Below, one piece after another: positions 40,267 through 48,226 of a stretch of DNA of 49,079 bases. Made by a program: the position numbers and the translations under genes. The number at the start of each line of letters is the position of its first letter. Position 1 is the first letter of the stretch. The notes beneath the pieces were generated by a model. It was not told the origin of the DNA. It made no database searches and saw only the letters and a program-made list of their open reading frames with translations. Source of the DNA: Clostridiales bacterium (GTDB lineage Bacteria; Bacillota; Clostridia; Christensenellales; Aristaeellaceae); the NCBI GenBank assembly GCA_004556545.1, contig SFGO01000030.1, positions 1 through 49,079 of the forward strand, written 5' to 3'.

Positions 40267-41151
40267 ATGAGAAAAACCCTGACCTATCGTATCAATATTT
40301 TTCTGTTCCTGCTGCCGGCGCTGTTCCTGTTTGTCAGCGTGCTGATCGCTCCCATTGCGATGTCAACCTACTACAGTTTTTTCAACTGGAATGGTCTGAA
40401 AACACCGGAGTTCATCGGCATCAAGAACTACGTCGAGCTGTTTACCAGCAAGTCGATCAGCTTCATCCCCGCACTGAAGAACTCGCTGCTTCTGGCTTTT
40501 CTTTCGGTTTTCATCCAATTGCCGTTTTCGCTGTGGCTTGCCCTGAAGCTTTCGAAGCGTATTCGCGGCGAACGCGCGTTTATTTCGATCTATTTTATGC
40601 CCGTGCTGATTTCGACGGTCGTTATCGGTCAGCTGTGGCTGAAAATCTATAATCCTGATTACGGCGTATTGAATGTCGCTCTGCGGGCGATCGGCCTGGA
40701 AAGCTGGACCAGACCCTGGTTGGGCGATAAGCAGGTAGCGCTTGGCGCTGCGTTTGTGCCGACCCTGTGGCAATATGTCGGCTATCATATGCTGCTGATG
40801 TACGCAGGGGTAAAAAGCGTTCCGCCGGAGTTGCTGGAGGCCGGTGTGCTGGACGGCTGCACGGAGGGACAGCTGAACAGGCACATCATCATTCCCTATA
40901 TCAAGCCAATTCTTCGTGTCAGTGTGATTTTTGCTGTAACCGGCTCGCTGAAATCCTTCGATCTCATCTATGTGCTCACCAACGGAGGCCCTGTTCATGC
41001 CACCGAGGTTCCGAGCACCCTCATGCTCAATCTGCTGTTTTTGAGAAATCGTTACGGCATGGGCAGTACGATTGCGGTGATGCTGATTCTGCTGTGCTTC
41101 GCTTTTGCATTGCTGATCAATCTTGCATTTAAGGAGGAAAAGCCGGTATGA
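40267..41151 (+). CDS. CUT1 ABC sugar permease (MalF type)
   Basis: 294 residues from the ATG at 40267; the frame extends upstream only into the terminator. Six membrane helices are visible, beginning INIFLFLLPALFLFVSVLIA, with STYYSFFNWNGL after the first. The EAA loop (LEAGVLDGCTEGQLNRHIIIP, about 196-216) binds an ATPase, which is not encoded here. It pairs with the permease at 41148, whose ATG overlaps its stop. It imports the sugar bound by the protein at 38915. Confidence 0.92.
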   Translation: MRKTLTYRINIFLFLLPALFLFVSVLIAPIAMSTYYSFFNWNGLKTPEFIGIKNYVELFTSKSISFIPALKNSLLLAFLSVFIQLPFSLWLALKLSKRIRGERAFISIYFMPVLISTVVIGQLWLKIYNPDYGVLNVALRAIGLESWTRPWLGDKQVALGAAFVPTLWQYVGYHMLLMYAGVKSVPPELLEAGVLDGCTEGQLNRHIIIPYIKPILRVSVIFAVTGSLKSFDLIYVLTNGGPVHATEVPSTLMLNLLFLRNRYGMGSTIAVMLILLCFAFALLINLAFKEEKPV

Positions 41152-42029
41152 TGACGGCAAAAGAAAAAAAGAGCCCTGGTCAGCTGAGATTCAGATCCGG
41201 CGGCAGAAAAAGTTTTTCCAATATTCTTGTCTACGGTGTGCTGATTCTATGGGCATTGCTTTGCCTGTTCCCTGTGTATTGGATGATTACCTTTTCGCTG
41301 AAGGATAATGCGGAAATTTTTGGCGAGAATGTGATTGGCCTGCCGAGGCATTGGCTCTGGTCCAACTATGCCAGAGCGATGACGCTCGGACAAATGGGCA
41401 GGTATTTCCTGAACAGCTTTTTGGTTGCGGTTATTTCCATCGTCATTACCCTGACGGCCTCCTGCATGGCAACCTATGCCATGACGCGCCTTGTATGGAA
41501 GGGCCGCGACCGCATGAACAAATTCTTCATGCTGGGGCTCACGATACCGATCCATGCCGCCATTGTGCCGCTGTATGTGGTTTTGGGCAAGGCGCATCTG
41601 CTGAACTCGCTCGCGGCGCTGTTCGTTCCGTATTCTGCGTTTGCGCTGGCCATGGGCATTCTGATTTGCACCGGATTCATGGGAGATATTCCGTATGATC
41701 TGGATGAAGCTGCTTTTCTGGATGGGTGCGGCGTATGGGGAATTTTCTTCAAGGTGATTGTTCCGCTGATGGTCCCCGCTGTTGCCACGGTCGGCATCTA
41801 TACCTTCCTTCAGTGCTGGAACGAGCTGATGTTTGCAACCGTGTTCAACAGCAGTGAAGCCTATAAGACGCTGCCCGTCGGAATTCAGGGCTTGGCCGGA
41901 CAGTATTTGCGCGAGTGGGGACCGACCGGTGCCGCTCTGGCGATCGCCACGCTTCCGACCCTGCTGGTCTATGTTTTCCTGAGCAAAAAAATTCAGGACA
42001 GCTTTATTGCCGGCGCAGTCAAGGGATAA
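41148..42029 (+). CDS. CUT1 ABC sugar permease (MalG type)
   Basis: 293 residues with six membrane helices. The first begins ILVYGVLILWALLCLFPVYW. The EAA loop DEAAFLDGCGVWGIFFKVIVP (about 187-207) is standard, and the C terminus IAGAVKG is the usual MalG end. It starts in an overlap with the previous permease (TATGATG) and completes the importer. No hydrolase gene is linked in this operon. Downstream lies a GC hairpin and a repeat insertion. Confidence 0.92.
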   Translation: MMTAKEKKSPGQLRFRSGGRKSFSNILVYGVLILWALLCLFPVYWMITFSLKDNAEIFGENVIGLPRHWLWSNYARAMTLGQMGRYFLNSFLVAVISIVITLTASCMATYAMTRLVWKGRDRMNKFFMLGLTIPIHAAIVPLYVVLGKAHLLNSLAALFVPYSAFALAMGILICTGFMGDIPYDLDEAAFLDGCGVWGIFFKVIVPLMVPAVATVGIYTFLQCWNELMFATVFNSSEAYKTLPVGIQGLAGQYLREWGPTGAALAIATLPTLLVYVFLSKKIQDSFIAGAVKG

Positions 42030-42156
42030 GGAGAATCTCAAATTTTGCAGTATCAAACGCTCTGTTCATCGAAGAAAGGCGCAGAGCGGAGCGGAACGGG
42101 CCGCAGAGCGCTGGTTGTAGGCGCAGGCGGTTAACCCGGGATTTTTGGACAGACGA

Positions 42157-42183
42157 AGGCCCGGCGCGTTCTGCGCCGGGCCT
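42157..42183 (+). repeat. terminator hairpin, left copy
   Basis: AGGCCCGGCGC (42157-42167) pairs with GCGCCGGGCCT (42173-42183) around GTTCT. The same stem recurs on the far side of the repeat unit. This copy has no T run. Confidence 0.8.
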
Positions 42184-42188
42184 CAGAG

Positions 42189-42337
42189 TGTCAAAAAAGT
42201 GGAGGTGCAGGAGGCACTGCCTCCTGTCGGGGTTATAGGGGCAGAGCCCCTAACCCTTGTGCCGCAGCACTTTTTCCGCAAACCAGCGTAGCGCTGTTTG
42301 CGGGCACGGGCGGCCAACTTAGGGGTTTTTTCGACAG
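42189..42337 (-). mobile_element. repeat unit, copy 3 (inverted)
   Basis: On the minus strand it reads CTGTCGAAAAAACCCC at one end and CACTTTTTTGACA at the other. It shares the full interior of the 20537 and 20717 units with scattered differences. It is about 149 bp and non-coding. Confidence 0.85.
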
Positions 42338-42341
42338 ACTG

Positions 42342-42370
42342 AGGCCCGGCGCGTATTGCGCCGGGCCTTT
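42342..42370 (+). terminator. terminator hairpin, right copy
   Basis: AGGCCCGGCGC (42342-42352) pairs with GCGCCGGGCCT (42358-42368), and TTT extends past it. It probably ends the ABC operon and may also stop uxaC transcription arriving on the other strand. Confidence 0.65.
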
Positions 42371-42385
42371 GCAGTCAGCTGTATT

Positions 42386-43795
42386 TTACTTTTGGGCGAA
42401 ACCGAAATACCGCCGGGCGTTTTCATAACTGACGCCGCGCACAATCTCCGCAAGGGTGTCTTCATCGTCCGGGAACTGACCTTCCTCCACCCACTGGCCG
42501 ATCAGACGGCACAGGATGCGGCGGAAATACTCATGCCGGGGATAGCTCAGGAAGCTGCGGCTGTCGGTCAGCATGCCCACAAAGCCTGCCAGATAGCCCA
42601 GATTGGCCAGACTGACCATCTGCTCGGTCATGCCCTGCAGATGATCGTTGAACCACCAGGCGGAGCCGTGCTGCACCTTGCTGACGGCTTCGCTGTTCTG
42701 GAAGCAGCCGCAGAGGGAATCGATGGCTTGATTGTCGTTGGGGTTCAGGCTGTACAGAATGGTCTTGGGCAGCGCGTCCGCGGCTTCCAGCGCGCCGAGG
42801 AATGCGGCGGTCTGTGCGGCGGGAGCATAGTTGTCAATGCAGTCATAGCCTGTGTCGGGACCCAGCGCGGCATAGGCGGTGGGGTTGTTGTTGCGGCGGC
42901 AGCCGTAATGCAGCTGCATCACCCAGCCCCGGTCATGGTACTGCTTCGCCGCATACAGCATGAAGGAAGTCTTGAACGTGGCTTCTTCCTCCGGAGAGAT
43001 GGCTTCGCCGGAAAGACGCTTTTTCAGAATGGCGTTTGTTTCTTCCTCGGAAACGGGCGCATAGTATACGTAATTCAGCGCGTGGTCGCTCAGGCGGCAA
43101 TGATTTTCCGCGAAAAAGTCCATGCGGGCGTTCAGCGCGGCCTTCAGGCTGTCCCAGTCGGAGACGGTCACGCCGCTGCAGGCGGACAGCTTTGCCAGAT
43201 AATCGCAGAACTCCGGCTTTTCAAGGTTCATGGCCTTGTCCGGCCGCCATGCGGGCAGCACGGCGGTGGCGAAGGAAGCGTCCGCCGCCAGCTTTTGATG
43301 CCATTCCAGAGAATCAATGGGATCATCCGTGGTGCAGATGGTTTCCACATGGCTTTGGGCGATCAGCCCGCGAACGCTCATGCCGGCTTCCTGCAGGCGG
43401 GCGTTGCAGAGCTGCCATACTTCTTCGGCAGTAGAACGGTTCAGAATGCCCTCATAGCCGAAAAAGCGGCGCAGCTCCAGATGGCTCCAGTGGTACAGCG
43501 GATTGCCGATGGACTTGCCCAGTACCTGAGCCCATTGCAGGAATTTGTCGTGATCGCTGGCGTCGCCGGTGATGTATTTTTCCTCCACTCCGGCGCAGCG
43601 CATCAGCCGCCATTTGTAATGGTCGCCGCCCAGCCAGACCTGCGTGATGTTGTCGTAGCGTAAATCTTCGAAGATCTCCCGGGGGCTGATGTGGCAGTGA
43701 TAGTCGATGATGGGGCAGCGGGCCGCCACGTCGTGATACAGCCTGACTGCTGTGGGAGTGTCCAGCAAAAAATCCCTGTCCAGAAATGCCTTCAT
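42386..43795 (-). CDS. uxaC: glucuronate/galacturonate isomerase
   Basis: 469 residues, the normal length. The amidohydrolase-like fold shows the metal motif IIDYHCHISPREIF at about 29-42, then WLGGDHYKWRLMR, ETICTTDDP, LPAWRPDKA, WVMQLHYGCRRNNN and GMLTDSRSFLSYPRHEYFRRILC. It isomerises glucuronate to fructuronate and galacturonate to tagaturonate, the entry step for both branches encoded in this window. It is cytoplasmic. The ATG overlaps the LacI stop by four bases, making a LacI-uxaC operon. Confidence 0.97.
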   Translation of the reverse strand: MKAFLDRDFLLDTPTAVRLYHDVAARCPIIDYHCHISPREIFEDLRYDNITQVWLGGDHYKWRLMRCAGVEEKYITGDASDHDKFLQWAQVLGKSIGNPLYHWSHLELRRFFGYEGILNRSTAEEVWQLCNARLQEAGMSVRGLIAQSHVETICTTDDPIDSLEWHQKLAADASFATAVLPAWRPDKAMNLEKPEFCDYLAKLSACSGVTVSDWDSLKAALNARMDFFAENHCRLSDHALNYVYYAPVSEEETNAILKKRLSGEAISPEEEATFKTSFMLYAAKQYHDRGWVMQLHYGCRRNNNPTAYAALGPDTGYDCIDNYAPAAQTAAFLGALEAADALPKTILYSLNPNDNQAIDSLCGCFQNSEAVSKVQHGSAWWFNDHLQGMTEQMVSLANLGYLAGFVGMLTDSRSFLSYPRHEYFRRILCRLIGQWVEEGQFPDDEDTLAEIVRGVSYENARRYFGFAQK

Positions 43796-44871
43796 GGGTT
43801 AACCTCCTTTTTTTGAGACGGCGCCGCCGATGACACGGTGCTGCCTTCAATCGTTGACGATGGGGAAACGGTGCTTTGACGGAAAACCAGTTCGCCGCTG
43901 AAAACCGTCTCCTGCGGCGCTTCCCGTCCCTCCAGAACGTCCAGCAGGACGGAAACACAGTGCTCGCATACCGCTTTGAGTCGGTTGTCCACGCTGGTCA
44001 GCTCGGGATCGCAGCAGAGACAGGCGTCGGAGTTGTTGTAGCCGATGACGCTCAGATCCTTGGGAACGTTTCGTCCCCGGACTCCGGCATATTTGAGCGC
44101 GCCGACGGCCAGCAGATCCTCCGAAGCCAGCACCGCGTCGAAACGCAGCCCGGCTTCGTCCAGCCGCACTAGCTCGTCCCGCACATGGGAAACGTTCATC
44201 TCATCCTCCGGAAAGTAGCGCAGAAGCGCTTCATCCACCGGAACCGCAAGCGCCTCATGAGCGGCCCGGTAGCCGTTCAGCTTCTTCCGGCCGTTGTGGT
44301 TCCGGGAATGATACAGGTACAGGATGCGGCGGCGACCGCTTTCCAGAAGAAAACGGGCCGCGTCCCGGGTCGCCTGCTGTTCGTCGCACAGGACGGAGTA
44401 AACGTTGGGCGCCTTCAGGGAAGCGTTGAGGATTACGACGGGCGTTTGAAGGGCGGCTTTGCGGATGGATTCGTTGTCCTTGGCTTTCTCCTCCACAAAG
44501 GTGGAGCCCATCAGAATGACGCCGTCGACGTGCTGAGCCGTCAGCAGCTCTATGCCCTGCTTTCGGGAGGGCAGATCCCGCTCGCAGCAGCTGAGCAGGC
44601 AGCTGTACTGCCGCCTGCGGAGTTCCCGCTCCAGATAGCTCAGCGCGTGGGACAGATAGGGGTCGGCGGCGTTGGGGCACAGCAGGCCGATGGTCTTCAT
44701 GCTGTTCAGCCCCAGACTGCGGGCAAAGGCGTTGGGGACGTAGCCGCTCTCTTCCATGACGGCCAGTACCCGGGCCCGGGTGGCTTCGCTGACCCGGGGA
44801 CTGTGGTTCAGCACCCGGGAAACGGTGGCGGTGGAAACGCCGGCCTTTTGGGAAATATCGTAAATATTCAT
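43792..44871 (-). CDS. LacI-family regulator of the uxa genes
   Basis: 359 residues. The helix-turn-helix (IYDISQKAGVSTATVSRVLN) and hinge (NAFARSLGL) are intact, followed by a sugar-sensor domain. The C-terminal 25 residues are low-complexity Ser/Thr-rich. It is cotranscribed with uxaC and diverges from uxaB-uxaA. Two copies of the palindrome GTAAGCACTTAC, one in its own leader and one just past the uxaB -10, are its probable operators. The ligand is probably a hexuronate or a downstream keto-acid. Confidence 0.92.
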   Translation of the reverse strand: MNIYDISQKAGVSTATVSRVLNHSPRVSEATRARVLAVMEESGYVPNAFARSLGLNSMKTIGLLCPNAADPYLSHALSYLERELRRRQYSCLLSCCERDLPSRKQGIELLTAQHVDGVILMGSTFVEEKAKDNESIRKAALQTPVVILNASLKAPNVYSVLCDEQQATRDAARFLLESGRRRILYLYHSRNHNGRKKLNGYRAAHEALAVPVDEALLRYFPEDEMNVSHVRDELVRLDEAGLRFDAVLASEDLLAVGALKYAGVRGRNVPKDLSVIGYNNSDACLCCDPELTSVDNRLKAVCEHCVSVLLDVLEGREAPQETVFSGELVFRQSTVSPSSTIEGSTVSSAAPSQKKEVNP

Positions 44872-44887
44872 GGCGAATTCCTTTTGC

Positions 44888-44903
44888 TTGTAAGCACTTA
44901 CTT
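44888..44903. promoter_or_regulatory. LacI operator, regulator side
   Basis: TTGTAAGCACTTACTT contains GTAAG-CA-CTTAC, a LacI-family palindrome, in the 5' leader of the LacI-uxaC message about 17 bases before the start codon. Confidence 0.75.
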
Positions 44904-44917
44904 TTGCTTCGCTTTAC

Positions 44918-44946
44918 AGTATACGTTTCAAAATCGCAAAATGCAA
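44918..44946 (-). promoter_or_regulatory. LacI-uxaC promoter
   Basis: On the minus strand, TTGCAT (44946-44941) and TATACT (44923-44918) are spaced by 17 bases. Confidence 0.75.
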
Positions 44947-44964
44947 GCGATTTTTGATTGAAAC
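44925..44964. promoter_or_regulatory. second inverted repeat in the divergent promoter region
   Basis: GTTTCAA (44925-44931) with TTGAAAC (44958-44964), and inside it AAAATCGC (44930-44937) with GCGATTTTT (44947-44955). It overlaps the -10/-35 spacer of the LacI-uxaC promoter. A single GTTTCAAAA half site recurs at 45085. It may bind a second regulator. Confidence 0.5.
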
Positions 44965-45003
44965 ATCTAGAAACCGCTAAGATTTGATTTTTTCAAAAGG
45001 AAA

Positions 45004-45032
45004 TTGACGGCAAAGAAAAAAACGGCTATAAT
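45004..45032 (+). promoter_or_regulatory. uxaB-uxaA promoter
   Basis: TTGACG (45004-45009) and TATAAT (45027-45032) spaced by 17 bases. Confidence 0.85.
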
Positions 45033-45042
45033 GGCAGCAGGA

Positions 45043-45058
45043 GTGTAAGCACTTACAC
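45043..45058. promoter_or_regulatory. LacI operator, uxaB side
   Basis: GTGTAAGCACTTACAC is palindromic at every position except the central CA. It starts 11 bases after the -10 box, covering the transcription start, where a bound repressor blocks initiation. Confidence 0.85.
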
Positions 45059-45112
45059 GATTTGCTTCGCGTTTATGACCAATCGTTTCAAAAAATGGGA
45101 GGAACGGTTCAA

Positions 45113-46594
45113 ATGGAAAAATTGGCATTGCTGAACGGAAACATGGGGGAAAGCATCCAGCGGCCCATTCGGGTGCTGCAGTTTGGCGAAGGAAATTTCC
45201 TTCGCGCGTTTGTGGATGATATGATTGATATCGCCAACGAAAAAGGAGGCCTGAACGCCGGCGTGGTAATCGTAAAGCCCATTCGAATGGGAACGCTGGA
45301 AAACTTTCATCGGCAGGACTGCCGGTATACGGTGGTGCTGCGGGGGCTTCAGGACGGCGCGCCCGTGGAGCAGGAACGGCTGATTACCTGTGTGCAGGAC
45401 GCGGTGGACGCCTATGACGAGTACGAAAAATACGCTTCCTATGCCCGGCTGGAAAGCCTGCGGTTCATCGTTTCCAACACCACCGAGGCGGGCATCGTTC
45501 TGGATGAAACGGATCGGTTTGAGCTTTGCCCGCCCAACACCTATCCCGGAAAGCTGTGCAAGTTTCTTTATGAACGGGCGCAGTGCTTCGATTACGCGCC
45601 AGACAAGGGCCTTGTGATTCTGCCGGTGGAACTGATCGACGACAACGGCGCGGAGCTGAAGCGCTGCGTGAAGGCGCTGGCCCGTATCTGGCAGCTGGGC
45701 AGCGCCTTTGAACGCTGGCTGGACGAGGCCTGCGTGTTCACCTCCACGCTGGTGGATCGTATCGTGACGGGCTATCCCCGGGATGAAGAGGAACGTCAGA
45801 CCTTGTGGAATCGGCTGGGCTACGAGGATCATCTGCTGGTGACAGGCGAGCCCTTTGCCCTGTGGGTCATCGAATCCCCGAGAGATCTTTCGGAAGAACT
45901 GCCCCTTCCCGCCTGCGGCCTGCCGGTCATTTTTACCGATAATCAGAAGCCCTACAAGCAGCGCAAGGTGCGTATCCTGAACGGAGCGCATACCTCCTTT
46001 GTGCCCGCCGCTTTTCAGTGCGGCTATGATTATGTGCTGGACGCCATGCACGACCCCATGATCCGCGCTTTTATTCACCGGACGCTGTACGAGGAAGTGA
46101 TTCCCACCCTTTCCCTGCCCAAAGACGAGCTGACGGCCTTTGCGGAGGCGGTAATCGGGCGGTTTGAAAATCCCTTTATCCGGCATGCGCTGCTTTCGAT
46201 CTGCCTGAACAGCGTATCCAAGTGGCGGGCCCGATGCCTGCCCAGCTTGGTGGGCTATGTGGAAAAAAACGGCGCGCTGCCTTCCTGCCTGACCTTTTCT
46301 CTGGCCTCTCTGATGGCGCTGTATCACGGCGGACATCTGGAGGAGGGACGGCTGATCTGCGACCGGGACGGAAAGCCCTACGCCCTGCAGGATGATGAAG
46401 CGGTGCTGCGCTTTTTCGCCGAGGGGAGCCAGCGGCCCGCTCGGGAGCTGGTTCACGATTTCCTGAGCCGGGAGAGCTTTTTCGGTCAGGATCTGACCCG
46501 AATCCCCGGCTTGGAGGACAGCGTTTGCGGCAGCTACGAGGCGATTCTGGCCCGGGGCATGCGCGCGGTAATGACGGAATCCTTCGGAGGCTGA
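45113..46594 (+). CDS. uxaB: tagaturonate reductase (altronate oxidoreductase)
   Basis: 493 residues from the ATG at 45113 with GGGAGGAAC upstream. The N-terminal Rossmann domain has RVLQFGEGNFLRAFVDDMID at about 18-37. The C-terminal domain contains VSNTTEAGI, KQRKVRILNGAHTSFVPAA and RFENPFIRHALLSICLNSVSKW, hallmarks of UxaB within the mannitol dehydrogenase family. It reduces D-tagaturonate to D-altronate with NADH. uxaA begins one base after its stop, so the pair is translated together. Control is by the promoter and operator just upstream. Confidence 0.95.
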   Translation: MEKLALLNGNMGESIQRPIRVLQFGEGNFLRAFVDDMIDIANEKGGLNAGVVIVKPIRMGTLENFHRQDCRYTVVLRGLQDGAPVEQERLITCVQDAVDAYDEYEKYASYARLESLRFIVSNTTEAGIVLDETDRFELCPPNTYPGKLCKFLYERAQCFDYAPDKGLVILPVELIDDNGAELKRCVKALARIWQLGSAFERWLDEACVFTSTLVDRIVTGYPRDEEERQTLWNRLGYEDHLLVTGEPFALWVIESPRDLSEELPLPACGLPVIFTDNQKPYKQRKVRILNGAHTSFVPAAFQCGYDYVLDAMHDPMIRAFIHRTLYEEVIPTLSLPKDELTAFAEAVIGRFENPFIRHALLSICLNSVSKWRARCLPSLVGYVEKNGALPSCLTFSLASLMALYHGGHLEEGRLICDRDGKPYALQDDEAVLRFFAEGSQRPARELVHDFLSRESFFGQDLTRIPGLEDSVCGSYEAILARGMRAVMTESFGG

Positions 46595-46595
46595 T

Positions 46596-48077
46596 ATGGA
46601 CGCACTGCTGAAAATCAACCCGGCGGACAATGTAGCCGTGGCGCTCCGTCAGCTGCATGCGGGCGAAATCCTCCCGACGGACGGGAAAGAGCTGACCCTT
46701 ACGACGGACGTGCCTGCGGGGCACAAGGTAGCGCTGCGGGATCTGGAGCCGGGCGAGGAAGTCATCAAATACGGCTTTCCCATCGGAAGAACCACCGCCG
46801 CCATTCCGCTGGGCAGCCACGTCCACACGCACAACCTGCGCACCCAGCTCGGCGGGGAGCAAAGCTACGCTTATCATCCCCGGGCCTGCGGCATTGCCGC
46901 TCAGCCGCCGGAAACGTTCCCGGGCTATCTTCGGGAAAACGGCGCGGTGGGCGTGCGGAACGAGTTATGGATTCTGCCCACGGTCGGCTGCGTCAGCGAC
47001 GTGGCCAGGGCGCTGGAAAGAAAAGCCCAATGCCTGACAGGCGGCGGGGTGGAGGGCGTGTACGCCTTTTCGCATCCCTACGGCTGCTCGCAGATGGGAG
47101 AGGATCAGGAAAACACCCGCGCGATTCTGGCCGATCTGGCCTGCCATCCCAATGCGGGCGGCGTGCTGGTGCTGGGCCTTGGCTGTGAAAACAGCGGCGT
47201 GGAGGAAATCCAAAAGCGCATTCCGAAGGAATACGAGCGCCGGATCCGTTATCTGGTCTGCCAGCAGGCGGACGACGAAATAGAAGCGGGCATGAAGCTC
47301 CTGAACGAGCTGGCCGATGGCATGCGCGGCGAAAAGCGCACGGCCTGTTCGGTTTCCAAGCTGGTGATCGGGCTGAAATGCGGCGGCTCCGACGGCTTCA
47401 GCGGCATTACGGCCAACCCGGTCATCGGCGGGTTCGCCGATCTTCTGACCGCGCAGGGGGGCAGCGTGATTCTGACCGAGGTGCCGGAAATGTTCGGCGC
47501 GGAAACGCTCCTGATGGAGCGCTGCGAAAGCCGGGAGCTGTTCGACAAAACCGTTTCGCTCATCAACGACTTTAAGCGCTATTTCGAGGAAAACCACCAG
47601 ACGGTTTACGAAAATCCTTCTCCGGGCAACAAGGCCGGAGGCATCAGCACTTTGGAGGACAAGGCGCTGGGCTGCACCCAGAAGAGCGGATTTTCTCCCG
47701 TGCGCGACGTGCTGCGCTACGGCCAGCGGGCGACGGTTCCGGGGCTGAATCTTCTTTCCGCTCCGGGAAACGATCTGGTCGCCTCGACCGCGCTGGCGGC
47801 GGCAGGCGCGCAGATCGTGCTGTTTTCCACCGGCCGCGGTACGCCCTTTGCCTCGCCGGTGCCCACGGTGAAAATTTCCTCCAACACCGCCCTTGCGCAG
47901 AAGAAACGCGGCTGGATCGATTTTGACGCGGGAGCGCTTCTTTCCGGCAGAACGCTGCCCGAAATGAGCCGGGCCTTGATGGAATACGTATTGGCGGTAG
48001 CCGGAGGAAGGCTGGTTTGCAGCGAGGAGAAAGGGTATCATGACATGGCGATCTTTAAGACGGGAGTGACGCTGTAG
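46596..48077 (+). CDS. uxaA: altronate dehydratase
   Basis: 493 residues. The N-terminal SAF-like domain (1-90, with PADNVAVALRQLHAGE and KYGFPIGRTTAAIPLGSHVHTHN read in parts) is followed by the large catalytic domain from about residue 100 (NELWILPTVGCVS, HPYGCSQMGED, LGLGCENSGVEEI and LKCGGSDGFSGI), with cysteines suited to an iron centre. It dehydrates D-altronate to 2-keto-3-deoxygluconate, the convergence point with UxuA. The ATG lies directly after the uxaB stop, with GGAGG inside the uxaB end. It is the last gene of the operon. Confidence 0.97.
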   Translation: MDALLKINPADNVAVALRQLHAGEILPTDGKELTLTTDVPAGHKVALRDLEPGEEVIKYGFPIGRTTAAIPLGSHVHTHNLRTQLGGEQSYAYHPRACGIAAQPPETFPGYLRENGAVGVRNELWILPTVGCVSDVARALERKAQCLTGGGVEGVYAFSHPYGCSQMGEDQENTRAILADLACHPNAGGVLVLGLGCENSGVEEIQKRIPKEYERRIRYLVCQQADDEIEAGMKLLNELADGMRGEKRTACSVSKLVIGLKCGGSDGFSGITANPVIGGFADLLTAQGGSVILTEVPEMFGAETLLMERCESRELFDKTVSLINDFKRYFEENHQTVYENPSPGNKAGGISTLEDKALGCTQKSGFSPVRDVLRYGQRATVPGLNLLSAPGNDLVASTALAAAGAQIVLFSTGRGTPFASPVPTVKISSNTALAQKKRGWIDFDAGALLSGRTLPEMSRALMEYVLAVAGGRLVCSEEKGYHDMAIFKTGVTL

Positions 48078-48132
48078 GTTATAGAAAAATAGAAAGATTG
48101 CATTTGGAGTCTGGCAAATAATGGGCGCGGAG

Positions 48133-48146
48133 CGCACGATCGTGCG
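48133..48146. repeat. 14-bp perfect palindrome
   Basis: CGCACGATCGTGCG lies within a larger weak stem (AGCGC...GCGCT) about 55 bases after uxaA. It may be part of a terminator. Confidence 0.5.
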
Positions 48147-48170
48147 AAACGCGCTCATTCAGAATGACGG

Positions 48171-48217
48171 CTTGTCAAAAAGTGGAGGTGCAGCAGCGCC
48201 TCCGCTTTTTTGACAAG
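48171..48217. terminator. bidirectional hairpin, miniature of the repeat family
   Basis: CTTGTCAAAAAGTGGAGG pairs with CCTCCGCTTTTTTGACAAG, with T runs in both directions. The ends match the TTTTTTGACAG/CCACTTTTTTGACA end of the 148-bp repeat units, so it looks like a deletion derivative now sitting between the convergent uxaA and LysR genes. Confidence 0.65.
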
Positions 48218-48226
48218 CTGTATATG

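Larger units (their letters stand above)
42030..42385. other. intergenic region with repeat insertion
   Basis: These 356 bases contain no gene. They hold the terminator hairpin of the ABC operon in two copies (42157-42183 and 42342-42370) with a repeat unit between them. Confidence 0.7.
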
